Source: Craterostigma plantagineum
Taxonomy: Eukaryota; Streptophyta; Magnoliopsida; Lamiales; Linderniaceae
Assembly (NCBI GenBank): GCA_027422505.1
Contig: JAPQWV010000018.1
Span: 15,270,001-15,334,000 of the forward strand
DNA length: 64,000 nucleotides
Direction: 5' to 3'
Program-made: the position numbers and the translations under genes
In this document: positions 46,125 through 58,651 of the stretch, one piece after another
How positions within the stretch are numbered: the stretch's first letter is position 1
Layout of the letters: the number at the start of each line of letters is the position of its first letter
The notes under the pieces: generated by a model
Told to the model about the DNA's origin: nothing
What the model saw: only the letters and a program-made list of their open reading frames with translations
Database searches by the model: none

Positions 46125-48082
46125 TGTTGGGGTGGGCCCGATTAATCAACGCCGGCCCCCGAACAGCGCGGCATCGCGATAGCGGAGGCGTGTTTTGATC
46201 CGAACGGCATAGGGTGGCGAATTTTTTATTTTTAATATCTAATCGACCTAACGCCCTTCGGCTTCTCCCTAGGGCCCGAGATACTACCCTAAGCCTCGCG
46301 AGACCACGATTAATTCGAATTAAATTCGAATTTATTCGAATCGATAATTTAATCCAAACTAATCGAATAAAGCGACAGTCAGCTGTTTCTCGACTATTTG
46401 GTGACCGAAACGATTTTGATCAATACCAAATTTTCCACAATAATTTTACACTTCTCGATGTTCGCAACGATGGGTCTTTCGATTTATTCCAATGTCGTTT
46501 GATATTTTTTGATTTGATATTTTGATAATTTTTTGAATTATTCTCGTATTTTTCGAAATTATTCTCGTATTTTTTGAATTATCAAGTACCTTACTTATTA
46601 CCCCCAAGCATCCCACGTTTTATGCTCTAGTATTTATTCAATTTTTTTTAATCAAGTAAAAACAAGTGTCAAGTGAGACACTTGTTAATGACTCAAAGAA
46701 TGAGTCATGTGTTCTACACATCCTAACGTGAATGTAGATTTTTCTATTTTTTTATTTATGATAATTTCATTTTGGCTCTTGAGGTTTTTAGCTTCTCAAT
46801 TTAGTCCCTCAATTTTGAATAGTAAAATAATTAAATCCAATCAAATTTTTTAAATATAATTGAGCCTCACTTAGTTAATTAATTAAGCACTTAAGACAAT
46901 CTTAAGTCCTAATTATCACGGTGACCGTCACTGGGATTTAACTAAGTCGTCGACACTTCGTATCAACTATGCCACTACCTCAACGAATCTCATTCTTTAG
47001 GTTTCAGAGAAAAGCCCGCCATTTTCGTTCGAGTTCATTACCATTTTTAAGCGCGACTCTCTAGGTCCGTCTCAACTGGCATGGGAGGAATCCACGAGTC
47101 TCGGCATTCGCCTAGCCAATCCTGCAGTATCGGACAGATTTCAGTTGAGAACGAATTTTGATCTAATCGAAATTCAGGCGAACCGACTATAATGTATACA
47201 TTTAAATACCTCTTACGCCTTTCACTTGTGTCCCTTTAGGTGAGAGCCATGCAAATGTCAAATTCACTAACCTAACACTATGTTATAATCGAGACCCGAT
47301 TATTTAAACTCCGATTCGTATCTAATACGAGCAAGTTTTCCAAGCTTCGGCCGAAGGCTTTATAATCCTCATTCTCCGATTACCTCACAGGACGTTAACC
47401 TATACGAATATAGGCAGTGAATCCTGACAGCAGTCAGAGCTCGGCAATCACCTCCGTAAAGTAGATTGCGTTTCGCCGCTGGCCCGTGTCCCATTTCTGA
47501 ATACTTGCGGGCCTCGCCAACTAGCGGCAGTCCAAAATTGCGAAAGCAAATCCGTCAGTAACCCTATCGGTCTGAGGTTGCTATAGTCATCCTTTCAATC
47601 ATTGACAACATCCTAGCCATGTGGTTGAGACGAATACGAGCCGAATGTCCGAATACGCGATCTCTCTGATCACTAATATCTCCATCACGACCCCCAACCT
47701 CTCAGTTAATCGGTGAATACCGATACTATGTGGTCATCAATGGATAAGTCGTATTTCGAATATTTAGTCACCCTCCTAGAATCCTTAGACTTACGAACTT
47801 TTTATTTAATGTTGAGATTAAGGACCGTCCGGTGTCTCATCTCTCTTCCCCACGAGAATCAGACGTCCAACTCAAACATTTGGGTGTTATTTATTTATCG
47901 CACTGCCGGATGCCAAACAAACTTTAAATTTGATAAATAAATAATAATGCCTTTATTATAATGAAAATGTTATCACTACTTTATTTGACAGTACATACAA
48001 TGAAACTGTCTAGCAACCTATACATTTGCCGCTATACTATAGCTAGTCCTCGTATGGCATTCTGAGGGTACACTCCCTAACA
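46125..48082 (-). mobile_element. Cop-2 5' LTR
   Basis: About 1.96 kb; the plus strand begins TGTTGGGGTGGGCCCG and ends ACACTCCCTAACA, so on the minus strand it is TGTTAGG...CCCAACA. It is followed on the right by the ATACA duplication. No coding frame is visible. Confidence 0.85.
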
Positions 48083-48087
48083 ATACA

Positions 48088-48481
48088 TGCGGGGAATATG
48101 CAGATCAGTGAATCCTTCCAGGTAGCTGCTATAATGGAGAAGCGGCTGCCCCTGTGGAAGGACTTCAAGAACTACCTCAAGAACAAGCTTAAGGAAATGG
48201 GGCTTGAGGACCTGATTGTGACGCTTCGAATCGAAGAAGATAATCGAACGATCGAGGTCAAGAACAAAAGGGGCAATGTGGAGGTACATGCGAACCTGGC
48301 CGAATCTGGCACCGGCAAAAAGCGCAAGAGGCCTAATACGGCGCATCAGAAGCCGAACAAAATAAGGGACAACTGCTACAATTGCGGAAAACCTGGGCAT
48401 ATGGTCAAGGACTGTTGGCTGAAGAAAAAAAGCAAAAAGAACCAAGCTCACTTGACCGAGGAGAAGAAGGGACATAGCTGA
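48088..48481 (+). pseudogene. Cop-1 gag, second part
   Basis: This continues the Gag cut at 13825: ESFQVAAIMEKRLPLWKDF, LKEMGLEDLIVTLRIEEDN, then the zinc knuckle CYNCGKPGHMVKDC and a lysine-rich tail ending in a stop at 48479-48481. This is the best evidence that Cop-1 is one element split by Cop-2. Confidence 0.88.
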
Positions 48482-48486
48482 CAGAG

Positions 48487-51087
48487 GTGGACCTAGCCGC
48501 AGTAGTATACGAGGCAAACGTGGTGGATAATCCTAGGTCGTGGTATATTGACTCTGGAGCTACTCGCCACATCTGTTCTGATAAGGAGATGTTTTCAACT
48601 TACATCCCTATCTCAGGCAGGAAACTATTTATGGGTAACTCAACCACCTCTTACATCGTTGGATTAGGGAGGGTAGTGCTGAGGATGACATCGGGCAAGG
48701 AACTCACTCTTGTGGACGTGCTACATGTGCCAGACATCCGCAAGAATTTGGTGTCCGGTTCTCAGTTGAGCAAAGCCGAATTTGACAGGTGTTTGAGAGT
48801 GATAAATATGTACTGACCACAAACGATCATTTCGTAGGAAAGGCTACCTCGAGAAGGGGCTCTTTAGAATGAATGTAATGCCTGTAATACGCGAGATTGA
48901 GCTCGCTAATAATAATAAAGAAAGTTTATCTTACTTGGTTGAGTGTTCCAATTTATGGCATCATAGATTAGGACACGTGGGTTTAAATAAAACAAAGAAG
49001 TTAACAAGTTTAAACGTGCTTCCACAAATGGAAGTCGACACACAACAAAAATGTGATGTGTCGAGGCAAAAATGGTCATGGCACCGCTCTTATCTGTTGA
49101 AAGACGTAGTGTGCTCTAGAATTGATCCATACTGATATATATGATCTGACGTTCGCGCAAACTAGAGGTGGAAAGAAGTATTTTATTACTTTCATCGACG
49201 ATTGCACGAGATTTTGCTACGTATATTTGTTAAGTGGCATGTACGAGGCTCTTGATGCCTTCACAAGATACAAGAGCGAAGTTGAGAATCAACTTAACTC
49301 AAGGATCAAAAGAATTCGAAGTGATAGATGAGGAGAATACGTGGCGACGTTCGAAGAATTTTGCCAAGAGCACGACATTATTCATCAAACAGTTGCGCCT
49401 TATTCAGTCAATCAAACTGCGTTGCTGAACGCTAAATTAGGTCTCTTAAAGAGATGATGAATGCTATGTTGATCAGTTCTGGGCAACCTCAGAACTTGAG
49501 GGGGAAGCAATCCTCTCGACAAATCGCATTCTTAATATGGTGCCACACGAAAAGAAAGAAAAGACTCCATACGAACTATGGAAAGGTGGGACTCCGTCCT
49601 ACAATTACCTGAAAGTGTGGGGGTGCCTAGCAAAGGTCGAAGTACCTAAACCTAAATAGGTTAAGATAGGACCCAAGACTATTGATTGCATTTTCATCGG
49701 ATATGCTATAACAGTAGTGCATATAGATTTCTAGTGCACAAATCAGAAAACCCTGAGATGAACACATGGATGATATTTGAATCGAGGAATGTAGTGTTCA
49801 TTGAGAATATTTTTCCAAATAAGGAAAAAAAGAGATAAGCTATAATAAGCGAACTTACGATGCCGTGGAGAGATCAACTCAAGAAAACAAGAAACCACGG
49901 CAAAGTAAACGAAAAAAGATGGCCAAATCGTTTGGGCCTGATTTCCTAACATATATGTTAGATGATGAACCACGGACTTTGCAAGAGGCATTGTCCAGTC
50001 CAGAAGCTCCGTTCTGGAAAGAAGCTGTTAACAGTGAGATTTAGTCCATTATGCAAAACCATACATGGGAGCTGGTAGATCTCCCAAAGGGTGCAAACCT
50101 TTAGGATGCAAATGGGTCCTTAAAAGAAAGCTTAAGAGCAACGGATCAATCGAAAAATATAAAGCTCGTTTCGTAGCTAAAGGGTTTAACCAAAAGGAGG
50201 GGTATGATTTCTTCGATACCTACTCACCCGTGACAAGGATTACATCCATACGGGTCTTGATCACTATATCACCGTTGTATGACCTCGAGATACACTAGAT
50301 GGACGTGAAAAAACCCAAGGAAGAAATATATATGAGGCAGTCTGAAGGGTTTATTGTACCCGGGCAGGAAAATAAAGTGTGCCGACTCGTGAAGTTACTT
50401 TACGGGCTCAAGCAAACGCCGAAACAGTGGCACGAAAAGTTCGACATGACGATGTTGTCGAATGGGTTTAAGGTGAATGATTGTGATAAGTGCGTTATAT
50501 AAAAGGCACAGCGGATGAGTTTGTGATTGTCTGTCTTTACGTAGACGACATGTTAATCATGGGAAACAATCATAGAATAAATGTGAATACAATGAATATG
50601 CTGAAAATTACTTCATATGAAGGATATGGCCTTCTGACGTCATTTTGGGAATAAATGTCTCTAAGATTGTGATTACACAATCTCACTATGTTGAGAGCGT
50701 GTTAAAGAAATTTAATGCCTTCGATGATCCTCCGACGAAGACACCTCTGGACACTAACCTACACTAAGCCAAAAATATAGGTGAGCCTGTGTCACAACTC
50801 GAATAAGCTCGGGTGATTGGCAGACTGATGTATTTATCTAACTGCACTCGACCTGACATAGCGTACTCAATTAGTAAACTAAGTAGGTTTACGAATAACC
50901 CGGGTAGTAGCCACTGGGTAATGCTAAGATATCTGAAGCACACTACAAATCACGGCATAATACACACGAGATATCCCGCGGTACTAGAAGGATACTGCGA
51001 TGCGAATTGGATATTTGATCGTAAAGACTCCAAATCCACGAGTGGTTATATATTTACCATCGGTGGAGGAGCAGTTTCATGGAAGTC
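48487..51087 (+). pseudogene. Cop-1 pol (protease, integrase, reverse transcriptase, partial RNase H)
   Basis: Protease [19 protein letters not shown] is intact. The integrase zinc region (LWHHRLGHVG) and core (FITFIDDCTRFCYVYLLS, IKRIRSDR then stop) follow. Reverse transcriptase has CKWVLKRKLKSNGSIEKYKA and an intact YVDD (50538-50549). RNase H reaches GGAVSWKSD and is cut by Ath-6. At least eight frame changes or stops occur, so it is inactive. Integrase and reverse transcriptase domains are recognisable in short frames only. Confidence 0.85.
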
Positions 51088-52812
51088 TGATAAACGTATT
51101 TTAATACGTTTATTGTTATGTTTATTTGTGTTATAATAGGAAAGTTTTGATCATTCTATGCATTTATTGGCTCTATTTACACCCATTTAAATATTGTAGG
51201 ACCTTCGAATGATTATCGAGCGAATAGGAACCAAAACGAGGCGAAAACGACGCGAAAATGGCGAAGTTAGAAGCTGCCAGAAACAAGTCATGGCCGTGAA
51301 TCATATAGCACGAAGCCGTGACAGTGGGTCGACTAATGAAAGTCACGGCCTCACGGCCGTGAACAATCTTGGAAGAGGCCGTGAATGTTGGCAGTAAGCT
51401 TAAGGAGCAAAAGTCCCAAGGGTCACGGCCGTGAATCATATAGCACGAAGCCGTGACAGTGGGTAGTGGGTCGACTAATGAAAGTCACGGCCGTGAATAA
51501 CCTCACAATACGCCGTGAAACCGGGCAGAACCTCAAGATCTATAAGTCACGGCCGTGAACTCCTATGTATGAAGCCGTGAACCTGGACAGAGAGCGCTGG
51601 TGGGAAGCCCTTTGTGTCACGGCCGTGAATGTAGATGTACGTGGCCGTGACCTGTGCCAGAGAAGTCAATATTTAGGGTTTTAGCCGCCTTCACGGCCGT
51701 GAAGCCTATTGTCAGAGGCCGTGACTCATGGCAGAAAGTCAAGAAATAGGGTTTAAGCCGCCGTCACGGCCGTGAAGGCCCGTTAAGTGGCCGTGAACGT
51801 GCCTAATTTCAGGGTTTTGGCCCAAATTCAATGCATAAAAAGGGAGCTCTTCTCAGAACTCAAGAACAACTTTATAGGGACGAAATCTAAGAGAAAAGAG
51901 GAGTAAGAAGAACCCTAGAAGCCGCTCTTTCATTCAGAGATACGTAAGAGACGATCCAACAACGTAGTTACGCCTAGCCGATCGAGGAACGAGAGCTCCA
52001 CCTCAGAAACGCCATACTCACTTCTCATGGAAGATTTAATGAGTTCTCTTACATTGTTTTCTTTAAATCTCGTTGTCGTGACGTCCAATATGAGTAGCTA
52101 ATCCTCTTGTGTGTTTGGGAGTAGATGAACGTTGGGTTATGTCGTAGTTAAAGCGTAGGATAATCGTGAACACGTGTATTCGACTATTTATCGTTCTATG
52201 ATATTGCTTCTTTGTCTCAATATGTCTATGTGTTGATATGAATGTGTGGTACGTCGTTTAGGGCGCAGCTAAATAACGATTAGGCCGTTCATAGACGTTA
52301 GGACTAGAGTATAGGGCGACAGCAAATATTCGATCCTCGCCATTTGGTGATTAACGATTTTAGATTCCCACGAATGTTTAGGGCGACAGCAAATCCGTGA
52401 GTGGGTAGAAAGTTACCGCGATTTAGTTGATTTTCACGTATGAACGACATTCCATAGCTTTAGCCGACAGCACCTAACGGGATTCGAATCCCGAACACAT
52501 ATTTGTTATCTTAAGTCACTCGTATTACCTTAGCTTTGCTTCTTTATTCTCTTATTTCATTAGGTTGCTCTATTAAATTAGTTGTAGTATAAACAAATCT
52601 CACCATTTTATTTAGGCTAAATATCGAGACGATAGGTCAATACTAGTACTCAATTTATTCCTCGTATTCGATACTCGGATATTCACTATAGCTATATTAC
52701 AAACGATAGGTACACTACCTATCGCGTGTGACTTTAGTTATAATATATTCGTTTTAATTATTACTTGCCGTATTCGCACGAACATTTATTTAAACATACA
52801 CGCACGCGATCA
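51088..52812 (+). mobile_element. Ath-6 5' LTR
   Basis: 1725 bp, TGATAAACGTATTTTAATACG...GCGATCA. The left start is fixed by the break in Cop-1 RNase H and the right by the primer site 6 nt later. It contains the TCACGGCCGTGA array. Without the second LTR its age cannot be judged. Confidence 0.85.
51285..51815. repeat. Array of TCACGGCCGTGA palindromes in the Ath-6 LTR
   Basis: About eight units of 55-75 bp. Each starts with the perfect palindrome TCACGGCCGTGA (the first is TCATGGCCGTGA) followed about 20 bp later by a half site GGCCGTGA or GCCGTGA. Spacers differ, but one unit (ATCATATAGCACGAAGCC) is duplicated. The array lies upstream of the AAAAGGGAGCTC transcript-start-like region. Confidence 0.9.
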
Positions 52813-52818
52813 AGTTTT

Positions 52819-52833
52819 TGGCGCCGTTGCCGG
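52819..52833 (+). promoter_or_regulatory. Ath-6 primer-binding site (tRNA-Asp type)
   Basis: TGGCGCCGTTGCCGG lies 6 nt after the LTR. This sequence is a hallmark of Athila and Tat retrotransposons. Confidence 0.92.
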
Positions 52834-53020
52834 TGAATAGATTGATATTAGGAACACCCTAATTCGGTAATTTAGCTATTTTATTTACATTTTCTCAGTT
52901 TTTCGTTAATTGCGTTAGTTGTTTCCTACATCATTATTAGTATCATTACCTTTTCGACATATTTGTCTAGTTCTTCGCTAAATTTCGCTTTCACTAATTG
53001 AAGGTACTGTTTGACAGTGG

Positions 53021-54769
53021 ATGACCCGAAGCCACCCATCAGGCCCCATTGTTGAAGGAGATCCAGATTTCGAGCGGAAGTTACGAAGACAGCTCAGATA
53101 CAATACGGAAGGCACGGCTAGTAATTATCAGGAAGCGCTGGTTAGTTATTCAGAGGACAACTCTCAGGAGTCAGCAGACAATTCTCAAACAGAGACGTCC
53201 AAAGACAATCGAGAAATAGAAGTCGAGATGGCAGACCGAAGGGTACCGACCCACCAAGACCAAGAAGAGGAACAATCTTTACAAGATTTACTTAAGAACG
53301 CCTCCCTCGGCGGTACAGAATCGGCGATTGTTATTCCTCCGATCGCGAACAACGATTTTGAGCTGAAGCATGCTTGGCTTCAGATGATCTTTTAGACTGC
53401 GCAGTTTGAGGGGAATCCTGATGATGATCCGTACTCCCACCTAAAGGCCTTTCTGACAGTAACAGACACCATCAAGATCAATGGGGTCCCGAGTGACGCG
53501 ATTAAGCTAATGTTGTTTCCATTTTCACTCAAGTACAGGGCGAAGGACTGGTTGGAGATGCTACCGCCCAGATCAATCACTACTTGGGAAGAGCTACGAG
53601 CAGCATTCATCGGCCATTATTTCCCATTGTCGAAAGTATTGCGACTGAAAACGGAAATATCTCTTTTTCACCAGAAGGATTCGGAGAATCTTTACGAGGT
53701 GTGGGAGAGGTATAAGTCATTACTGAAGAAATGCCCACAACACGGGATGTCGAAGGCCGCCATGATCAACCGCTTTTCACGAGGGCCTCAATGATCAAAC
53801 CGTTCATATGTTAGACGGAGCCGCGGGAGGAGGGCTCATGAAGCTCAATGCCACAGACGCTTGGAATCTAATCGAAGATTACTCGAGAAACAGCTTCATG
53901 AGAGGCAACACGAGGATAAAGACTCCAGGAGTATTTGGGTGAGCGAGGAGACTGCTTCAAATGCCAAGTTCGAGGCGTTGCAACAACAAATTGCGACTAC
54001 CAATTCCCAGCTTCAGACGATGATCAACACACTACTTCCAAAGGCCGGGCAAACACAGCTAGTACATGCCGTGATGACCACCACACCACCTCAGAAGCCG
54101 TACACACCACAGTGCGAGATTTGTGGCGCAGCTCACGAAACCGTAGAATGCCAAGTCGGACAATCACTGGAGCATGTCGACTACATGGGCAATTATCAAG
54201 GACAGAGGAGCTTCCAACCTCGTGCACATCCGAATCTTTCCTACGGAAATCAAGGCCATCAAGTGCAAAGGCAATCCGGTTTCCAACAAGGGCCACCTCC
54301 GGGATTTCAAGCCGGAGGATCAAGCAATCACTATCAGAATACGGCCCAAGGTTCAGGATCAAATGACATGAGGGATATGAAGGGTATGATGGAGAGACTC
54401 CTCTCGAACTTCGACAAGACTACTCAAGCCCATGAGAGTAGATTAACGAAGATGGAAGAACAATTCCAGTCCATCGATCTTCGAACTCAAAATACAGATG
54501 CGTCTGTACGCAAATTGGAGTTGCAAGTTGGCCAAATAGCAAAGCAATTGGCTGAGCGACCCCAAGGTTCAGTTCCCAGCTATACCGAGACGAATCCGAG
54601 GGAACATTGCAAGGCCGTAAGGAACGGAAAGGAGCTACAAGACCGGGAGCAGACTGTAAGAAAACAACCTTTGGAGAAGACTAATGTCGAGGGCCATGAA
54701 GAACAGATTTTAAAGAAAAATGAAGAAGAGAAGCCCGAAAGAGTGGAAGTTGAAAAAGAGAATGAGTAG
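53021..54769 (+). pseudogene. Ath-6 gag
   Basis: N-terminal acidic part from the ATG at 53021 (MTRSHPSGPIVEG). After a TAG at 53393-53395 comes the Gypsy Gag core (YSHLKAFLTVTDTIKINGV, LFPFSLKYRAKDWLEMLPP, LRAAFIGHYFP). A frame slip near 53790 leads to the C-terminal part with a knuckle-like CEICGAAHETVEC, Gln-rich stretches and a charged tail. These features are characteristic of Athila/Tat Gag. Stops and slips make it non-functional. Confidence 0.85.
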
Positions 54770-55363
54770 GTCATTAGCCAACCAAAGCCATATCAACCCA
54801 AGATTCCATATCCAACTAGACTAAGGAAGGACCGCGATGAGGAACAGTTCGGTAAATTCATGGGTATGTGTAAACAAATGCATGTTAACTTACCGCTTGT
54901 TGAAGCCATTACGCAGATGCCTCGTTTCGCGAAGTTTCTAAAGGATTTGCTCACCAACCGAAGGAAGCTTGAGGATGTGTCCACTTTATGCCTAAGAGGA
55001 GAATGTTCAGCTATCCTACAAAGCAAGATACCGAAGAAGCTTAAGGGATCCAGGGAGTTTTACTATTCCCTGTCTTATTGGCGATGTCGTTATTGAACGT
55101 GCTTTAGCCGATTTAGGAGCCAGTATAAATCTAATGCCATACGCCATGTTTAAGAAACTCGACTGTCCACGAAAGTAAAGAGGAGGATAAGGAGAAAAGC
55201 TCGATCGAAGAGCCACCAATCCTTGAACTCAAGCAATTGCCCGAGCATCTCGTGCATTTTTAGACGGTGATTCAAACTTACCGGTGATTATATCCTCAAA
55301 CCTCGATGATGGGCCGAAAGACCAACTATTAGAAGTGTTGCGAGAGCACAAGAAGGCCTTGGC
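54770..55363 (+). pseudogene. Ath-6 protease region
   Basis: It continues from gag with KFMGMCKQMHVNLPLVEAI and KDLLTNRRKLEDV. After a frame change the aspartic protease motif ALADLGASINLMPY is visible near 55101-55142, with D-L-G-A-S intact. Frame slips occur before and after it. Confidence 0.75.
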
Positions 55364-56920
55364 ATGGAATATATCAGACATTCGGGGATTAGCCCGAGTT
55401 TTTGTACGCACAAAATTCTCATGGAGGACGACTTCAAACCTGTAGCCCAACGACAAAGGAGGTTAAACCCGAACATGAAGGACGTTGTCAAAAAGGAAGT
55501 TATTAAGCTACTAGACGCCGGAGTGATCTATCCGATCTCAGATAGTGCGTGGGTTAGTCCAGTTCAGGTGGTTCCGAAGAAGGCAGGCATGACAGTCGTC
55601 CCCAATGAAAAGAACGAGTTGATTCCGACAAGGACTGTAACCGGATGGCGTGTATGCATTGACTACAGGAAGTTGAATGACGCCATAAGAAAAGATCATT
55701 TTCCTTTACCCTTTATTGATCAAATTCTTGAAAAGTTATCTGGGCATGCATTTTACTGTTTTCTTGATGGCCTGTCAGGTTACTTACAGATTCCTATAGC
55801 ACCGGATGACCAAGAAAAGACCACGTTTACTTGTCCGTTTGGAACATTTTCTTATCGGCGAATGCCATTTGGATTGTGCAACGCCCCTGCCACATTTCAA
55901 TGATGCATGATGGCGATATTTGATGAATTGGTTGGCGGTATTATGGAAGTGTTCATGGATGATTTCTCAGTGGTACCTCTTTTAATAATTGTTTAACTAA
56001 TCTTAAGAGTGTGTTAGAATGTTGTGAAGAAACAAATTTAGCACTTAATTGGGAAAAATGTCATTTTATGGTTCGGGAGGGAATAGTTTTGGGACACAAG
56101 ATATCCTCGAAGGGGATTGAAGTGGACCGAGCTAGACCGAGACAATAGAAAAATTACAAATCCCCTCGAACGTAAAGGCTGTTAGGAGTTTTCTAGGTCA
56201 TGCGGGATTTTATCGTAGATTCATAAAGGATATTTCGAAAATCGCACAACCGATGTCTAAGTTATTAGAAAAAGATGCTCCGTTCGATTTTAATGATGAA
56301 TGTGTTAATGCCTTCATGTTGCTTAAAGAGAGACTTGTATCCGCACCCATTATGACTGCTCCCGATTGGGGTTACCTTTTGAACTAATGTGCGGTGCTAG
56401 TGACTACGCAGTGGGGGCTGTATTAGGGCAGCGGAAGGATAAGCATTTTTGACCAATCTATTATGCGAGTAAGACGTTGGATGCAGCTCAAGCCAACTAC
56501 ACCACCCCCGAGAAGGAACTCCTGGCTGTCGTGTTTGCCTTCGACAAATTCAGGTCATATCTTATTTTAACGAAAGTTATTGTTTTTACTGACCATTCTG
56601 CACTTAAGTATTTACTAGCGAAGCCAGATGCAAAGCCTCGACTCATTAGATGGATTCTACTCCTTCAAGAGTTCGACATCGAGATTCGGGACAAGAAAGG
56701 TGCAGAGAACGTTGTTGCGGACCATCTCTCTCGACTAGAGGGGCATGAAATACAAGATACCGACAGAAGGGCAATCGTTGATACGTTCCCGGACGAGCAT
56801 TTATACGCCACACGAACAGTAAGCGAAGGAACCCCTTGGTTTGCAGATTTAGCTAACTATCTTGTTGCGAGGATTTTACCTAAAGAGTACACGAGTCAGC
56901 AAAAGAAGAAATTCTTCTGA
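55364..56920 (+). pseudogene. Ath-6 reverse transcriptase and RNase H
   Basis: Reverse transcriptase fingers and palm are open to 55903 (GWRVCIDYRKLNDAIRKDHF, FLDGLSGYLQI, YRRMPFGLCNAPATFQ). A TGA then sits where Arg is expected (CGA to TGA). The catalytic MDD (EVFMDDFSV, near 55950) lies beyond. After several slips RNase H ([30 protein letters not shown]) is open from 56477 to 56920. The order RT-RNase H-integrase is Gypsy-type. Confidence 0.88.
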
Positions 56921-58125
56921 CTTGAAGTACTACTTTTGGGAAGATCCTTATCTTTTCATGAGATGTGCAGACCAAGTAATCCGAAGGTGCGTTGCATTCC
57001 CCGAAACAATGAAAATTATTGAGCATTGCCATGGCGGACCAACCGGAGGGCATTATGCAGCTAATCGAACCGCCCAAAAGGTACTTGAATGTGGCTTCTA
57101 TTGGCCAACAATTTTTAAGGATGCTAATATGTACGTTAACACATGTGACCAATGTCAACGAGCAGGTAACATTTCTAAACGCGATGAAATGCCTCAGAAC
57201 TTTATTTTAGTTTTCGAAGTGTTCGATGTTTGGGGCATAGACTTTATGGGTCCATTTCCAAGTTCGTACAACAAACAAATATATAATTGTGGCTGTTGAC
57301 TATGTATCCAAGTGGGCGGAAGCGCAAGCTTTACCCACGAACGATGCTAGAGTTGTTGTTAGATTTCTACGAGCATTGTTTTCACGGTTCGGTTCACCTA
57401 AATGCATTATTAGTGATAGGGGTACTCATTTTTGCAACACCCAATTCGCACGTACATTAGAGAGATATGGTGTTAGGCATAGCATTTCTACTCCTTATCA
57501 CCCACAATCAAGTGGTCAAGTAGAACTAGTGAACCGTGAGTTGAAGCGCATTCTAGAGAAAACCATAGATAGGAATCGTCGGGGATGGGCGAATAAGCTT
57601 AACGATGCACTTTGGGCCTATAGGACTGCATATAAGACACCAATAGGCACCACCCCATATCGACTAGTTTACGGAAACTCATGTCACCTTCCTGTTGAAC
57701 TAGAACATAAAGCCTACTGGGCGATGAAGTCTTTAAACCTCGATTTGGTGCAAGCCGGTGAAAAACGTAAGCTCCAGATCAATGAGGTTGATGAATGGCG
57801 TTTGTCGGCATACGACAATGCAAAAATGTATAAGGAACGCTCAAAAGCGTATCACGATAAGAAGATCAAGCAACATAGAGAATTTCAAGAGGGGGATCAA
57901 GTCCTCCTTTTCAATTCTCGTCTTAGATTTTTTCCCGGAAAGCTAAGATCTCGTTGGTCTGGACCTTTTACAGTTACTCGTGTTTTTCCCTATAGTACTG
58001 TCGAAATTTCAAATGTTGAGCAGGGAAATTTCAAGGTTAATGGTCATCGATTGAAGCATTATTACGGTGGAGGAGAAGACACGGGCACAAAGGAGGTCAT
58101 GTACCTCGATTTCAAGCTACCGTAG
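56921..58125 (+). pseudogene. Ath-6 integrase
   Basis: The HHCC zinc region ([24 protein letters not shown]) and first catalytic Asp ([10 protein letters not shown]) are in one frame. One extra base near 57280 shifts to a 278-residue frame with the second Asp ([10 protein letters not shown]), the Glu region ([11 protein letters not shown]) and a GPF/Y-type C-terminal module ([18 protein letters not shown]). It is complete apart from that slip. Confidence 0.88.
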
Positions 58126-58460
58126 AACGAAAAAAAGTACGTTAGGCTGAGACGTTAAAAGAAGCGCTTCTTGTGAGGCAACCCAGATATTTTTAATTAT
58201 GTTTTAGTCATTATATAATATATATATATATATATTAATAATCTCAAACTATATATTAAATTAAACAATAATAATAATTACAACATTAAAATTTTAAATA
58301 ATAGTAAATTTAGTGCGAATATGGAGGATGGTCAAAACGCAGAGTCTAGAGACGAGATAGGAACGATAGTTTTATTTCATAAAAGATGGTTACAACACCA
58401 TTACAACGTGTGAAGGTCCAACACAAAAGCAAATTAAAAATGCGAATAACAGACAGAACA
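58126..58460. other. Ath-6 post-pol spacer
   Basis: Non-coding AT-rich DNA. From about 58363 it holds one copy of a roughly 75-bp segment (ATAGTTTTATTTCATAAAAG...CCAACACAAAAGCAA) that recurs, diverged, at about 58461-58535. Confidence 0.6.
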
Positions 58461-58465
58461 ATAGT

Positions 58466-58651
58466 TTATTTTGCTTCATAAAGGCGGTTACACACAAGTG
58501 CACCTTGTGATAACCCAACACACGAAAGCAAGTAAAACTCCAAACAAACCCAAAAGAAGAGCAAGGTAGAGTACAGCATATCTAAATTATGACGAATCCT
58601 TGCATATTCTTCACTCTCATTCTCACGAGCTTGCTGTTGTCCCCAATTCAT
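58466..58651 (-). CDS. Small antisense ORF in Ath-6 with a predicted membrane segment
   Basis: A 61-residue minus-strand frame starting MNWGQQQARENESEEYARIR. A hydrophobic stretch follows at about residues 29-50 (TLLFFWVCLEFYLLSCVG). A TATA-like TTTAAATA lies about 95 bp upstream (58751-58744) and an AATAAA overlaps the stop (58470-58465). Antisense extra ORFs between pol and the 3' LTR have been reported in plant Gypsy elements, some with membrane segments. That the frame is open inside an otherwise decayed element is suggestive, but it is short. Confidence 0.5.
   Translation of the reverse strand: MNWGQQQARENESEEYARIRHNLDMLYSTLLFFWVCLEFYLLSCVGLSQGALVCNRLYEAK

Larger units (their letters stand above)
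13826..48082 (-). mobile_element. Cop-2: minus-strand Copia retrotransposon interrupted by Cop-3
   Basis: The 5' LTR is at the right (46125-48082), followed leftward by a primer-binding site, a leader split at 20815/45346 by Cop-3, gag (about 20480-19869), pol (about 19885-16656), a polypurine tract and the remains of the 3' LTR (ends at 13826 and 16614). The target duplication is ATACA on both sides (13821-13825 and 48083-48087). Terminal LTR pieces differ by roughly 9%, many differences being CG to TG or CA, so this is an old methylation-decayed copy. Coding frames are broken many times. Confidence 0.85.
12077..51087 (+). mobile_element. Cop-1: outermost Copia retrotransposon, split by Cop-2 and cut by Ath-6
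   Basis: The plus-strand Copia gag begins at 13343 and stops at 13825 where Cop-2 enters. It resumes at 48088 with the next part of the same gag, then zinc knuckle, protease, integrase and reverse transcriptase. The ATACA duplication (13821-13825 and 48083-48087) proves the two halves were contiguous. The element is cut in RNase H (after GGAVSWKS) at 51087 by the Ath-6 LTR, so its 3' end should lie beyond this window. Coding parts have several frameshifts and stops, so it is dead. The left boundary (TGTAAGGTTGGG at 12077) is tentative. Confidence 0.75.

Noticed and set aside
51285..51815. CRISPR-like pattern of short palindromes with variable spacers
   Set aside because: It lies in a plant Gypsy LTR, spacing and repeats are irregular, there are no cas genes, and the genome is eukaryotic.
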